A model generated the notes under the pieces. That model had not been told where the DNA came from and made no database searches. It was given only the letters and a program-made list of their open reading frames with translations. A program made the translations under genes and the position numbers. Shown here in pieces: positions 40,000-48,853 of a stretch of 64,000 nucleotides of DNA; position 1 is the first letter of the stretch, and every line of letters starts with the position of its first letter. Origin of the DNA: Massilia phosphatilytica (lineage in GTDB: Bacteria; Pseudomonadota; Gammaproteobacteria; Burkholderiales; Burkholderiaceae_D); assembly GCF_002968015.1 (NCBI RefSeq), contig NZ_PUIP01000014.1:124001-188000 (forward strand), read 5' to 3'.

Positions 40000-42117
40000 A
40001 TGAAGACCACGGTTTCCCCCAGCCTGACCTTCCTTACCGGCGGCGGCCAGATGGCCGCGCGTATCGCCGCACATGATTGGCGCCCCACGGCGCTCGGACC
40101 CATCGAGGACTGGCCGGCCGCACTGCGCACGGCACTGGGCCTGACGCTGAATTCCCGGTTCCCCACCTTGCTGTGCTGGGGCGCCGACCTGATCAGTTTT
40201 CATAACGACGCCTGCACGCCGTTGCTCGCCGACAAGGCTGCGCCGGGCCTGCCGTTCCGCACGGTCTGGCCGGACGTGTGGGACATCGTCGGACCGATCG
40301 CCACGAAGGCGTACGCGGGCGAGGCCTGCTACCACGAGGACATGCCCGTGCTGATGGAGCGCCACGGCATTCCGCAGCAAAGCTGGTTCACGTTCTCGTA
40401 CAGCCCCGTGCGCGACGACGACGGCACCGTCGGCGGCATCCTGTGCACGGTGGTCGAGACGACGGGCAAAATGCGCGCGCTGGCCATGCTGCGCCAGAAG
40501 GAAGAGACGCTGCGCCGCCTGAACGAGGCCCTGACGCACCAGGTGGCATCGCACGCGCGCGACCGCGAACGGTTGTGGCGCATCTCGCCCGACGTGATGG
40601 CGGCGGCGTCGCTCGCGACGGGACGCTTCCTCACCGTAAACCCCGCGTTCACCACATGCTTCGGCTGGAGCCCGGAAGAGGCGACGACGCGCCCGTTCAT
40701 GGAGATGGTGTACCCGGACGACCGTGAAGACGTGCTTGCCAAGATGCAAGTTCTGGCCGACGGCACGCCGCTCGTCGGCTACGAGACGCGCGTGCTGCAC
40801 AAGGACGGTTCGTACCGCTGGGTGTCGTGGACGATCTCCCCGGAAGGCGAGCTGCTGTATGGCGTCGCCCGCGACATCACGGCGGAAAAGCACCAGGCCG
40901 ACGCGCTGCGCCAGGCCGAGGAAGCGCTGCGCCAGTCGCAGAAGATGGAAGCCGTGGGCCAGCTCACGGGCGGCCTCGCGCACGATTTCAACAACATGCT
41001 GGCGGGCGTGACGGGCCACCTGGAACTGATGAAGCTGCGCCTGCGCATGGGCCAGACGGGCGATTTGCCGACGCGGATCGACGCCGCCCTCGGCGTGACC
41101 CAGCGCGCGGCCGCGCTTACGCACCGGCTGCTGGCGTTCTCGCGCCGCCAGGCCCTCGATCCGAAACCGACCAGCGTCAACGCGCTCGTGATGTCGATGA
41201 CGGACCTGATCGAGCGCGCCGCCGGCCCCTCGATCGCGGTGCGCACGCGCCTCGCGGCCGCGCTGTGGACGACGCTGTGCGACCCGAACCAGCTGGAAAG
41301 CGCGTTGCTGAACCTGGCGAACAATGCGCGCGACGCGATGCCGGAAGGCGGCCTGCTCGTCATCGAGACGGAGAACGTCACCCTGACACCAGCCCAGGCG
41401 CGCCGCCACGGCGACCTGCGGCCCGGCGAATACGTGCAGGTGAGCGTGCGCGACAACGGCGCGGGCATGGCGCCCGACGTCGTCGCGCGCGCGTTCGACC
41501 CGTTCTTCACGACCAAGCCGATGGGGCAGGGTACCGGTCTGGGCCTGTCGATGGTGTACGGCTTCGCGCACCAGTCGGGCGGCAACGTGCGCATCGAATC
41601 GCGGCCGGGACAAGGGACGGAAGTGCGCCTGCTGCTGCCGCGCCACCTCGTGGAAACGCCGCCGGCCGCGGGCCCCGACGCCGAACCGCCGCTGGAGGCG
41701 GGCACCCGCAAGGGCGTCGTGATGGTCGTCGACGACGAGGCGGACATCCGCGCCGTGATGACCGAGGTGCTGGAACTGCAGGGCTACACAGTGCTCGTCG
41801 CCTGCGATGCGCCGCAGGCGTTGCGCCTGTTGAAGGACACGCGGCCGGACATGCTCGTGACGGACGTCGGCCTGCCCAACGGCATGAACGGGCGCCAGCT
41901 CGCCGACCACGTGCGCGTGCAATGGCCGCAGCTGCCCGTGCTGATGGTGACGGGCTATGCGGAAAGCACGGTCATGAAGAACGAGAAGCTGCCCGCGCAG
42001 ATGGAGATCCTGACCAAGCCGTTCGCCATGAATGCATTGGTGGACAAGGTCGGGTACATGCTGGCGCAGAGTGCAGGTACTGAGGTGAGCGCGGAAACGG
42101 GCGCCGAAGCCGCCTGA
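40000..42117 (+). CDS. PAS-domain hybrid histidine kinase with receiver
   Basis: 705 residues, no membrane helix: a cytosolic sensor. An N-terminal PAS-like region (about 1-150), a PAS/PAC pair (about 190-305, GWSPEEATTRPFMEMVYPDDRE...YGVARDITAEKH), HisKA of the GGLAHDFNNMLAG type with His328, HATPase_c (DNGAGM; GTGLGLSMVYGF), and a receiver with Asp622 (DMLVTDVGLPNGMNG). The AHDFNN histidine box is typical of kinases with complex inputs. Receiver lacks an attached effector. Convergent with the SulP gene, 28 nt apart. Confidence 0.92.
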   Translation: MKTTVSPSLTFLTGGGQMAARIAAHDWRPTALGPIEDWPAALRTALGLTLNSRFPTLLCWGADLISFHNDACTPLLADKAAPGLPFRTVWPDVWDIVGPIATKAYAGEACYHEDMPVLMERHGIPQQSWFTFSYSPVRDDDGTVGGILCTVVETTGKMRALAMLRQKEETLRRLNEALTHQVASHARDRERLWRISPDVMAAASLATGRFLTVNPAFTTCFGWSPEEATTRPFMEMVYPDDREDVLAKMQVLADGTPLVGYETRVLHKDGSYRWVSWTISPEGELLYGVARDITAEKHQADALRQAEEALRQSQKMEAVGQLTGGLAHDFNNMLAGVTGHLELMKLRLRMGQTGDLPTRIDAALGVTQRAAALTHRLLAFSRRQALDPKPTSVNALVMSMTDLIERAAGPSIAVRTRLAAALWTTLCDPNQLESALLNLANNARDAMPEGGLLVIETENVTLTPAQARRHGDLRPGEYVQVSVRDNGAGMAPDVVARAFDPFFTTKPMGQGTGLGLSMVYGFAHQSGGNVRIESRPGQGTEVRLLLPRHLVETPPAAGPDAEPPLEAGTRKGVVMVVDDEADIRAVMTEVLELQGYTVLVACDAPQALRLLKDTRPDMLVTDVGLPNGMNGRQLADHVRVQWPQLPVLMVTGYAESTVMKNEKLPAQMEILTKPFAMNALVDKVGYMLAQSAGTEVSAETGAEAA

Positions 42118-42145
42118 GCGGCGGCCCCGGCTTATCGATTGAACG

Positions 42146-44344
42146 TCAGGCGGCCAGGTCGTTCCGGCCGTCGTCCAGCGTGACCAGTTCCCCGAATTGC
42201 ACGGTGCGCGTGGCGATGTCGTGGTATGCGCCCACGAGACCCATCTCGCCGCGCGCGATGCGCTCGCGCAGGAAGGCGCTGCCGGCGATGATCTCATCCA
42301 GCGAGTTTTCGATGTTGCGGCGCGTGACCTCCTCGACCAGGGCCTTGCCCTCGAGTTGATGGTGGGCGCCGCAGCGGCACTGGTCGACCGCCTTGCGGAT
42401 CTTGCCCGTGATCGCCCCCATGCTGTGCGCGCCTTCGTTCTGCAGCGCGAGGCCGATTGCGCCGCAGCTCGAGTGGCCTTTCACGACGATCAGTTTCGCG
42501 CCCAGCTTGTGGGCGATCTCCAGGCTGCCGATGATCTCGCGGCTGATCACGTTCCCGGCGATGCGGATCGTCAGCAGGTCGCCCAGGCCGGCGTCGAAAA
42601 TGATTTCCGGCGAGGTGCGCGAATCGATGCAGTTGACGACGACGGCCATCGGGTGCTGGCTTGCCGTCGTCGCTTCGACCTGGTGCAGATAGTATTTCTT
42701 CGTCGTGCGGCCCGCGCGGAAGCGCTCGTTGCCGTCACGCAGCAGCTGCAGTACGTCTTCCGGAGCCAGCTTGGTCTGCGTGTCCTTGTCGAGGGCGGGG
42801 ACGAACTGGATCGGGTCGTGCAGGCTGTACTCGTCGCGCAGGCCGACGACGTTCAACTTGACGTTGCGTTCCGCCGCCACGACGCGATAGTCGTTGATGA
42901 CTTCCAGCACGTCGTGATCGATGTAGTCCGCGTTGGCCGCGTCGATCAGCACGTTCGCGTTCTCCGGGATTTCCCACAGCGCGCTCTTGATCGTCGCCTT
43001 GTTCAGGAACGACACCTGGTTCGGCAATTCCATCTTGACGACTTCGCCGATGTGCAGGCGGTACTGTTCCATCGAGAACGGATTCTTGAAATGGCTGCGC
43101 ATCAGGTAGAACAGGCTGGCGGCCAGGCCGATCAGCACGCCGGTCAGCAAATCGGTCAGCACGATGGCGGCGACCGTGACGGCGAACGGCACGAACTGCG
43201 ACCAGCCCTTCTTGTACATGTCGCGGAACAGCGAAACCTTGGCCAGCTTGTAGCCCGTCACGATGAGGATCGCGGCCAGCGCGGCCAGCGGGATCAGGTT
43301 CAGCGCGGGTGCCAGCACGAGCACGCTCGCCAGCAGCAGCAGGCCGTGGAGGATGGTCGAGGCCTTCGTCCGGTTGTCGTTCTGGATGTTGACGGAGCTG
43401 CGCACGATGACGGACGTGACGGGCAGGCCGCCCAGCAGGCCGGCGCAGATATTGCCGACACCTTGCGCGACGAGTTCCCGGTTCGTCGGTGTTTCACGCT
43501 TGTGCGGATCGAGCTTGTCGACCGCTTCCACGTTCAGCAGCGTTTCCAGCGAGGCGACGATGGCGATCGTGAAGCCGACGATCCAGACGTCGTGGTTCGT
43601 GAAATGGGCGAGGTCCGGGAAATTCAGGTAAGTCCCCAGGTTCCCGATATCGACGGGCGGAATATCGACCAGGTGTTCCGGGGCGATGCTCAGCGCCGGA
43701 AAGAAACGGTCGAATGTCACATTCAACACGACACCCAATGCCACGACGAATAGCGGCGCCGGCAGCAATTTGACGTTCTTGAATGGCGTCTTGTCCCAAT
43801 AAATCAGGATCAGCATCGAGACCAGCGCAATGATGATGGCGCCGGGGGTAATCGCATTGAAGGCGTGGGCAATCGCGGAAAACGTGTTTTCGCCATTCGC
43901 CTGAATGAACGACGTTTCATCGGCGTGATTCGCGTCATAGCCGATTGCGTGAGGAAGCTGTTTCAGGATGAGCAGAATCCCGATCGCCGCGAGTAATCCC
44001 TTGATCACGTTCGAGGGAATGTAATTGGCGATAAAACCGGCGCGGGCAACACCCATCGCCAATTGCATCACGCCGGCAATCAGGATGGCCGCGAGCAGGA
44101 TCTCGAAGGCGCCGAGTTTCGTGATGGAGGCGAGGACGACGGCTGCCAGCCCGGCCGCGGGGCCGCTGACGCTCGTGTGGGAACCGCTGATGGCACCGAC
44201 GACGATGCCGCCGATAATGCCGGAAATAATCCCGGAAAACAAAGGTGCGCCCGAGGCGAGGGCAATACCGAGACACAGGGGCAAGGCGACAAGAAACACT
44301 ACTATGCCGGCCGGCAAATCGTACTTGAGGGTATTCGTATGCAT
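42146..44344 (-). CDS. SulP-family anion transporter fused to beta-carbonic anhydrase
   Basis: 732 residues. N-terminal SulP transporter (about 1-410, ten or more helices, SGSHTSVSGPAAGLAAVVLAS and GLLGGLPVTSVIVRSSVNIQ). A short linker resembling a STAS remnant follows (about 420-500), then a beta-carbonic anhydrase (about 520-725) with zinc ligands Cys and Asp in VVNCIDSRTSPE and His/Cys in VKGHSSCGAIG. The fusion couples bicarbonate or another anion's transport to CO2 hydration at the inner membrane. The gene is divergent from tRNA-Arg, with a 429-nt A/T-rich leader that holds inverted repeats. Confidence 0.95.
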   Translation of the reverse strand: MHTNTLKYDLPAGIVVFLVALPLCLGIALASGAPLFSGIISGIIGGIVVGAISGSHTSVSGPAAGLAAVVLASITKLGAFEILLAAILIAGVMQLAMGVARAGFIANYIPSNVIKGLLAAIGILLILKQLPHAIGYDANHADETSFIQANGENTFSAIAHAFNAITPGAIIIALVSMLILIYWDKTPFKNVKLLPAPLFVVALGVVLNVTFDRFFPALSIAPEHLVDIPPVDIGNLGTYLNFPDLAHFTNHDVWIVGFTIAIVASLETLLNVEAVDKLDPHKRETPTNRELVAQGVGNICAGLLGGLPVTSVIVRSSVNIQNDNRTKASTILHGLLLLASVLVLAPALNLIPLAALAAILIVTGYKLAKVSLFRDMYKKGWSQFVPFAVTVAAIVLTDLLTGVLIGLAASLFYLMRSHFKNPFSMEQYRLHIGEVVKMELPNQVSFLNKATIKSALWEIPENANVLIDAANADYIDHDVLEVINDYRVVAAERNVKLNVVGLRDEYSLHDPIQFVPALDKDTQTKLAPEDVLQLLRDGNERFRAGRTTKKYYLHQVEATTASQHPMAVVVNCIDSRTSPEIIFDAGLGDLLTIRIAGNVISREIIGSLEIAHKLGAKLIVVKGHSSCGAIGLALQNEGAHSMGAITGKIRKAVDQCRCGAHHQLEGKALVEEVTRRNIENSLDEIIAGSAFLRERIARGEMGLVGAYHDIATRTVQFGELVTLDDGRNDLAA

Positions 44345-44420
44345 GGGAATCTCGCGGAAGAACGATGGTTGTCAGTCAGAATGCGCTTATTCGTTTTGCG
44401 CATGGCGATATAACGATTTA

Positions 44421-44490
44421 CATCGGTGGTGCCGATGAATCGGGATTCATGAACGTTTGATTGGGATGAATCAAAACGGTGCAATGCACC
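44421..44490 (-). promoter_or_regulatory. Ladder of four short inverted repeats upstream of the SulP-carbonic anhydrase gene
   Basis: Within 44345-44773: CATCGG/CCGATG (44421-44437), ATGAATC/GATTCAT (44435-44450), TTTGATT/AATCAAA (44456-44475) and GGTGCA/TGCACC (44478-44490). All are perfect arms and lie 77-146 nt before the SulP start. They may be operators or a structured leader. The rest of the gap (44491-44773) is A/T-rich with nothing else visible. Confidence 0.5.
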
Positions 44491-44773
44491 CTTTTGATGC
44501 ATTTTCAGGAACGTCGATTGTTAAAACGACGGGGAAAAAATATAACATGCAGTTTGCAAATGCGTCCAGCATGCGCACTCAAACGTTACAATTCTTTCGC
44601 TTAAATAGATTTGGATAAAAGCGATTTTTCCGGGGGCATTTTTATTGCTTTGAATAACACTGGATTGGGAATCTGATAAATCGGCGGAGGAGGTCGTGCC
44701 GACACCTGGAGGGGGCCGAACGTTGTGGGAGGGGCGTGCCTGCTGTAGAATAGCTGGCTGCAGTACGCAGAGT

Positions 44774-44848
44774 GTCGCCATAGTACAATGGATAGTACAA
44801 GGTCCTCCTAAGACTTAGATGCAGGTTCGATTCCTGCTGGCGACACCA
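44774..44848 (+). tRNA. tRNA-Arg (anticodon CCU)
   Basis: GTCGCCA (44774-44780) pairs with TGGCGAC (44838-44844); discriminator A and encoded CCA at 44846-44848. D-arm GTAC/GTAC, anticodon arm AGGTC-CTCCTAA-GACTT with anticodon CCT, T-arm GCAGG-TTCGATT-CCTGC. Decodes AGG. 75 nt including CCA. Confidence 0.96.
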
Positions 44849-44913
44849 CTTCCACCGCCCCCCACACTTTTACGGAAGTCCGCGAACCGATCGGCGTCGC
44901 GGCCGCTCACACC

Positions 44914-46830
44914 ATGGCTGTCATTTCCCTCTCTTCCGCGCAACTGGCATTCGGCCACGTCGCGCTGCTCGACCATGCGGATTTCTCGCTGGAAGCCGGC
45001 GAACGCGTCGGTCTCATCGGCCGCAACGGCACCGGCAAATCGTCGCTGCTGAAAATCATTTCCGGCCGTTCGAAGCTGGACGATGGCCTGCTCGTCATGC
45101 AGCAGAACGTCAAGATCGCGTACGTCGAGCAGGAGCCCGTGTTCGATCCGGAGATGACGGTGTTCGACGCCGTCGCGATGGGCATGGGCGACCAGCAGGC
45201 GATGCTGGCCGAGTATGAGTCGCTGACCGGGCAATTCGGTCAGGGCAATGACGATGCGATCATGGAGCGCATGCACGACCTGCAAGTGAAACTCGATGCG
45301 ACGGATGCCTGGAACCTCGGCAACCGGGTCGAGACGACGCTGGGCCGCCTGGGCCTCGCAGGCGATGCGAAGATGGGCACGTTGTCGGGCGGTATGCAGA
45401 AGCGCGTGGCGCTGGCTGTCGCCCTCGTGTCCGGTCCCGACGTGTTGCTGCTGGACGAGCCGACGAACCACCTCGACTTCACGTCGATCCAGTGGCTGGA
45501 AGGCCTGCTGCGCGAATACCGCGGCTCCGTGCTGTTCATTACCCACGACCGCCGCTTCCTCGACAACGTCGCCACGCGCATCATCGAACTGGACCGCGGC
45601 CGCCTGCTCTCGTTCCCCGGCAATTTCAGCAAGTACCAGGAACGCAAGCGCGAACTGCTCGCGATCGAAGAGGTCGAGAACGCCAAGTTCGACAAGGTCC
45701 TCGCGCAGGAAGAAGCGTGGATCCGCAAGGGCGTGGAAGCGCGCCGCACCCGCAACGAAGGCCGCGTGCGCCGCCTGGAAGACTTGCGCCTGCAGCGCGC
45801 CGCGCGCCGCGACCAGCAGGGCCAGGTGCGCATCGACGTCGCGACCGGCGAACGTTCCGGCAAGATCGTCGCGGAACTGGAAAACATTTCGAAGTCGTAT
45901 GGCGAGAAGGTGATCGTGCAGAACTTCACGGGCACGATCATGCGTGGCGACAAGGTCGGCCTGATCGGTCCGAACGGTGCAGGCAAGACGACGCTGCTGA
46001 AGATCATCCTCGGCGAAGAGACGGTGGACAGCGGCAACGTCAAGCTGGGCACGCGCCTGAACGTCGCGTACTTCGACCAGATGCGCGCGCAGCTGAACGA
46101 AGAAGCGACGCTGGCCGACACGATCGCGCCGGGCAGCGACTGGGTCGAGATCAACGGCCAGCGCAAGCACGTGATGAGTTACCTGGGCGACTTCCTGTTC
46201 GCGCCCGAGCGCGCGCGTTCGCCCGTGAAATCGCTGTCCGGCGGCGAGCGCAACCGCCTGCTGCTCGCACGCCTGTTCGCCAAACCGGCCAACTGCCTCG
46301 TGCTGGACGAACCCACCAACGACCTCGACATCGACACGCTCGAACTGCTGGAAGAACTGTTGACGGATTACTCGGGCACCGTGTTCCTCGTGAGCCACGA
46401 CCGCACGTTCCTCGACAACGTCGTCACGCAAGTCATCGTTGCCGAAGGGCAGGGGACATGGCGCGAATTCGTCGGCGGCTACAGCGACTGGGAGCGCGTG
46501 AAAGCCGCTCCCGCTCCCGCGCCCGCGGTAGCACAAAAAGCCCCGCCGGCGAAAGCACAGGATATGTCATCCAACGCACAGAACGCGCCCGGCAAGAAGG
46601 TAAAGTTGAGTTACAAGGAACAGCGAGAGCTGGAGGAGTTGCCGCAGCTTATCGCCAGCCTCGAAGACGAGCAGTCGGCCATCACGGCACAGCTGAATGC
46701 GCCCGACTTTTACAAGACCAATCCCGCTGACGCGCGCAGGATCAATGCGCGTTTTGCGGACATCGAGGAGCAGCTGCTCGACGCCCTGGAGCGTTGGGAA
46801 GGCCTCGAAGCGCGCGCGCGGGGAGAATAG
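44914..46830 (+). CDS. uup: ABC-F ATPase, Uup type
   Basis: 638 residues, soluble. Two ATP-binding cassettes: Walker A GRNGTGKSS (about 36) with signature LSGGMQKRVALA, and GPNGAGKTT (about 355) with LSGGERNRLLLA; Walker B segments LLLDEPTNHLDF and LVLDEPTNDLDI. A charged linker joins them, and a C-terminal coiled-coil (about 560-638, KLSYKEQRELEELPQLIASLEDEQ) is the DNA/ribosome-binding tail of Uup. No membrane domain, so not a transporter. It acts in translation or DNA integrity. It begins 65 nt after the tRNA gene. Confidence 0.93.
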   Translation: MAVISLSSAQLAFGHVALLDHADFSLEAGERVGLIGRNGTGKSSLLKIISGRSKLDDGLLVMQQNVKIAYVEQEPVFDPEMTVFDAVAMGMGDQQAMLAEYESLTGQFGQGNDDAIMERMHDLQVKLDATDAWNLGNRVETTLGRLGLAGDAKMGTLSGGMQKRVALAVALVSGPDVLLLDEPTNHLDFTSIQWLEGLLREYRGSVLFITHDRRFLDNVATRIIELDRGRLLSFPGNFSKYQERKRELLAIEEVENAKFDKVLAQEEAWIRKGVEARRTRNEGRVRRLEDLRLQRAARRDQQGQVRIDVATGERSGKIVAELENISKSYGEKVIVQNFTGTIMRGDKVGLIGPNGAGKTTLLKIILGEETVDSGNVKLGTRLNVAYFDQMRAQLNEEATLADTIAPGSDWVEINGQRKHVMSYLGDFLFAPERARSPVKSLSGGERNRLLLARLFAKPANCLVLDEPTNDLDIDTLELLEELLTDYSGTVFLVSHDRTFLDNVVTQVIVAEGQGTWREFVGGYSDWERVKAAPAPAPAVAQKAPPAKAQDMSSNAQNAPGKKVKLSYKEQRELEELPQLIASLEDEQSAITAQLNAPDFYKTNPADARRINARFADIEEQLLDALERWEGLEARARGE

Positions 46831-46884
46831 CCCATGCGTTAGCGCATCGCTGAGCGCGGGCCAGGCGCCCGCTGACGGAGGAAC

Positions 46885-47610
46885 ATGACTGAGCATGACG
46901 ACCGCTGCGCCGTGCCCGCCACGGCAGCCATACCCGCCGACGCTCCCATGTTCAACCGCGCGGCCTGGCTTCGCATCCTGCCCTTCGCCGCGTACCTCTT
47001 CTTCATCGTCATCGGCGATGTGCTCGAACGCCTCGGTGTCCCGCAGCACACCCTGCGCTGGCTGTACCCTGCCAAGATCGCCCTCGTGGCCCTGTTGCTG
47101 GCGCTGTTCTGGCGCCAGTATCGAGAACTCTTCCGCTTTCATCTCGCACCGTTGCAGCTGCTGTCCGCGCTGGCGACGGGCGTGCTCGTGCTCGTCCTGT
47201 GGGTCAGCCTCGACGCGGGCTGGATGATCGTCGGTTCGCCCTCCGGCTTCGATCCGCGCGTCGACGGCCGCATCGACTGGCTGCTCGTGGCGATCCGCAT
47301 CGCCGGCGCCACGCTCGTCGTGCCCGTCATGGAAGAGTTGTTCTGGCGCTCTTTCCTAATGCGATGGATCGACGCTCCCGATTTCGAGTCGGTTGAGCCC
47401 TCTCAACTCACTATCAAAAGCTTCGTCATCACCGTCCTGCTGTTCGGTGTCGAACATAACCTCTGGCTTGCCGGGATCGTTGCGGGCGCGGCCTACAGCC
47501 TGCTGTACATGCGTCACCGCAACTTGTGGTCGCCGATCCTGGCGCACGCCGTCACCAACGGCCTGCTGGGCGTGTGGGTGGTTCGGACCGGCAGCTGGTC
47601 GTACTGGTAA
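46885..47610 (+). CDS. CAAX protease-related membrane protein of exosortase loci (CPBP family)
   Basis: 241 residues, about six to eight membrane helices. Motifs of the CPBP/Abi intramembrane protease family are present: MEELFWRSFLMRW (EExxxR-type), FGVEHNLWLAGI (His), and SPILAHAVTNGLLGV (third motif with His/Asn). The EELFWRSFLMRW spelling is characteristic of the CAAX-related protein that accompanies exosortase gene clusters. It opens the polysaccharide region, 38 nt before epsL, and probably processes a membrane component of the export system; substrate unknown. Confidence 0.88.
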   Translation: MTEHDDRCAVPATAAIPADAPMFNRAAWLRILPFAAYLFFIVIGDVLERLGVPQHTLRWLYPAKIALVALLLALFWRQYRELFRFHLAPLQLLSALATGVLVLVLWVSLDAGWMIVGSPSGFDPRVDGRIDWLLVAIRIAGATLVVPVMEELFWRSFLMRWIDAPDFESVEPSQLTIKSFVITVLLFGVEHNLWLAGIVAGAAYSLLYMRHRNLWSPILAHAVTNGLLGVWVVRTGSWSYW

Positions 47611-47648
47611 GCCGTCCGCCATTAACTTCAAGAAAAAGACAAACCATC

Positions 47649-48845
47649 ATGCTGAATTTCCGCGTGCGTCCCCTGGCCCTGTTGCTCTGCACCCTGTTCA
47701 CCTTGCCGGCCGGCGCCGGTCCCAGCGATGCGCTTCACCTCTATGCCGGCGTCGGCTACGGCCACGACGACAACCTGCTGCGCATCCCGGACGGCCAGCC
47801 TGCCTTCGACGGCACCCGGGCCGATTCGTGGTGGATGCGGGAGGGTGGATTGATCTTCGATAAGACCTATAGCCGGCAGCGGATTTCCATCGTGACCAAG
47901 CTGTCGAAGTACGACTTCGACCACTTCAAACAGCTGAATTACGATGGCAAGGACTTGCAGGCAACCTGGTTCTGGCAACTCGGCAACCACCTTGAAGGCA
48001 AGGTCGGCACCACGTACCAGCAGGTGCTGGCGCCCTACACCGATTTCCAGAGCAACGAGCGCAACCTGCGCCGCAGCCGCAGCAAGTTCGCGGAAGGCGC
48101 GTGGCGCTTCCACTCGTCCTGGCGCGTGCGCACGGGCTTCCAGCGCGACAAGTACGACTACGAGCTGTTCGCCCAGCGCTACAACAACCGCACGGAGGAT
48201 GCGAGCGAAGTCGAGCTCGATTACCTGCCCAGCAGCGGCAGCACGGTCGGCCTCGTGGCGCGCCGGGTCAAGGGCAAGTATCCCTATCCGCGCCCCGTCG
48301 GTCCGAACCTTCTCAACGACAACTTCACGCAGGACGAGCTGAAGGCGCGCGTGCTGTGGCTGGCGACGGGTTCCACGACGTTCGATGCACTGGTCGGCTA
48401 CACGCGGCGCGACCAGCCGTCGTTCGGCACGGGCAAGACCAGCGGCGTGGCCGGCAAGGTGAAAGCCACATACCAGCCGCGCGGCAAGATGACGTACAAG
48501 GCCGCCGTCTGGCGCGACTTCGCGCCGCTGGAAAGCACGGTCGTGAGCTACACGCTGAACAAGGGCGCCAGCGTGGGCGCGCAATGGGATGCGACGGCCA
48601 AGATCAAGGTGAATGCCGACGCCGTTTACGAACGGCGCAACTACAACGCGCGCGAGACGTTCGCCAACGTGGGCGGCATCCGCGATTCCATCCGCACGCA
48701 CAGCCTGTCCGCGACGTGGACGCCGCGGCCGACCATCCAGGTATCGGCCGGGCTTGCGCATCAGGCGCGCAGCGGATCGCCCGTGCTCGGTACGGGCAGC
48801 TTCAAGTCGAACAGCGTGTCGCTGTCGGCCAATGCGCAGTTCTGA
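47649..48845 (+). CDS. epsL: Exosortase-B-associated EPS outer-membrane protein EpsL
   Basis: 398 residues from ATG 47649. Signal peptide (to about 24, AGA-GP), then a long run of amphipathic beta-strands typical of an outer-membrane barrel, ending in NSVSLSANAQF. The opening VGYGHDDNLLR and the length match the EpsL family found beside XrtB. Its role is probably export or retention of the polysaccharide at the outer membrane. The open frame continues upstream into the protease gene and is not used. Confidence 0.82.
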   Translation: MLNFRVRPLALLLCTLFTLPAGAGPSDALHLYAGVGYGHDDNLLRIPDGQPAFDGTRADSWWMREGGLIFDKTYSRQRISIVTKLSKYDFDHFKQLNYDGKDLQATWFWQLGNHLEGKVGTTYQQVLAPYTDFQSNERNLRRSRSKFAEGAWRFHSSWRVRTGFQRDKYDYELFAQRYNNRTEDASEVELDYLPSSGSTVGLVARRVKGKYPYPRPVGPNLLNDNFTQDELKARVLWLATGSTTFDALVGYTRRDQPSFGTGKTSGVAGKVKATYQPRGKMTYKAAVWRDFAPLESTVVSYTLNKGASVGAQWDATAKIKVNADAVYERRNYNARETFANVGGIRDSIRTHSLSATWTPRPTIQVSAGLAHQARSGSPVLGTGSFKSNSVSLSANAQF

Positions 48846-48853
48846 ATGTCCTT

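Noticed and set aside
44774..44848. tRNA-Arg as an integration site of a mobile island
   Set aside because: No integrase, no repeated tRNA 3' end and ordinary genes on both sides.
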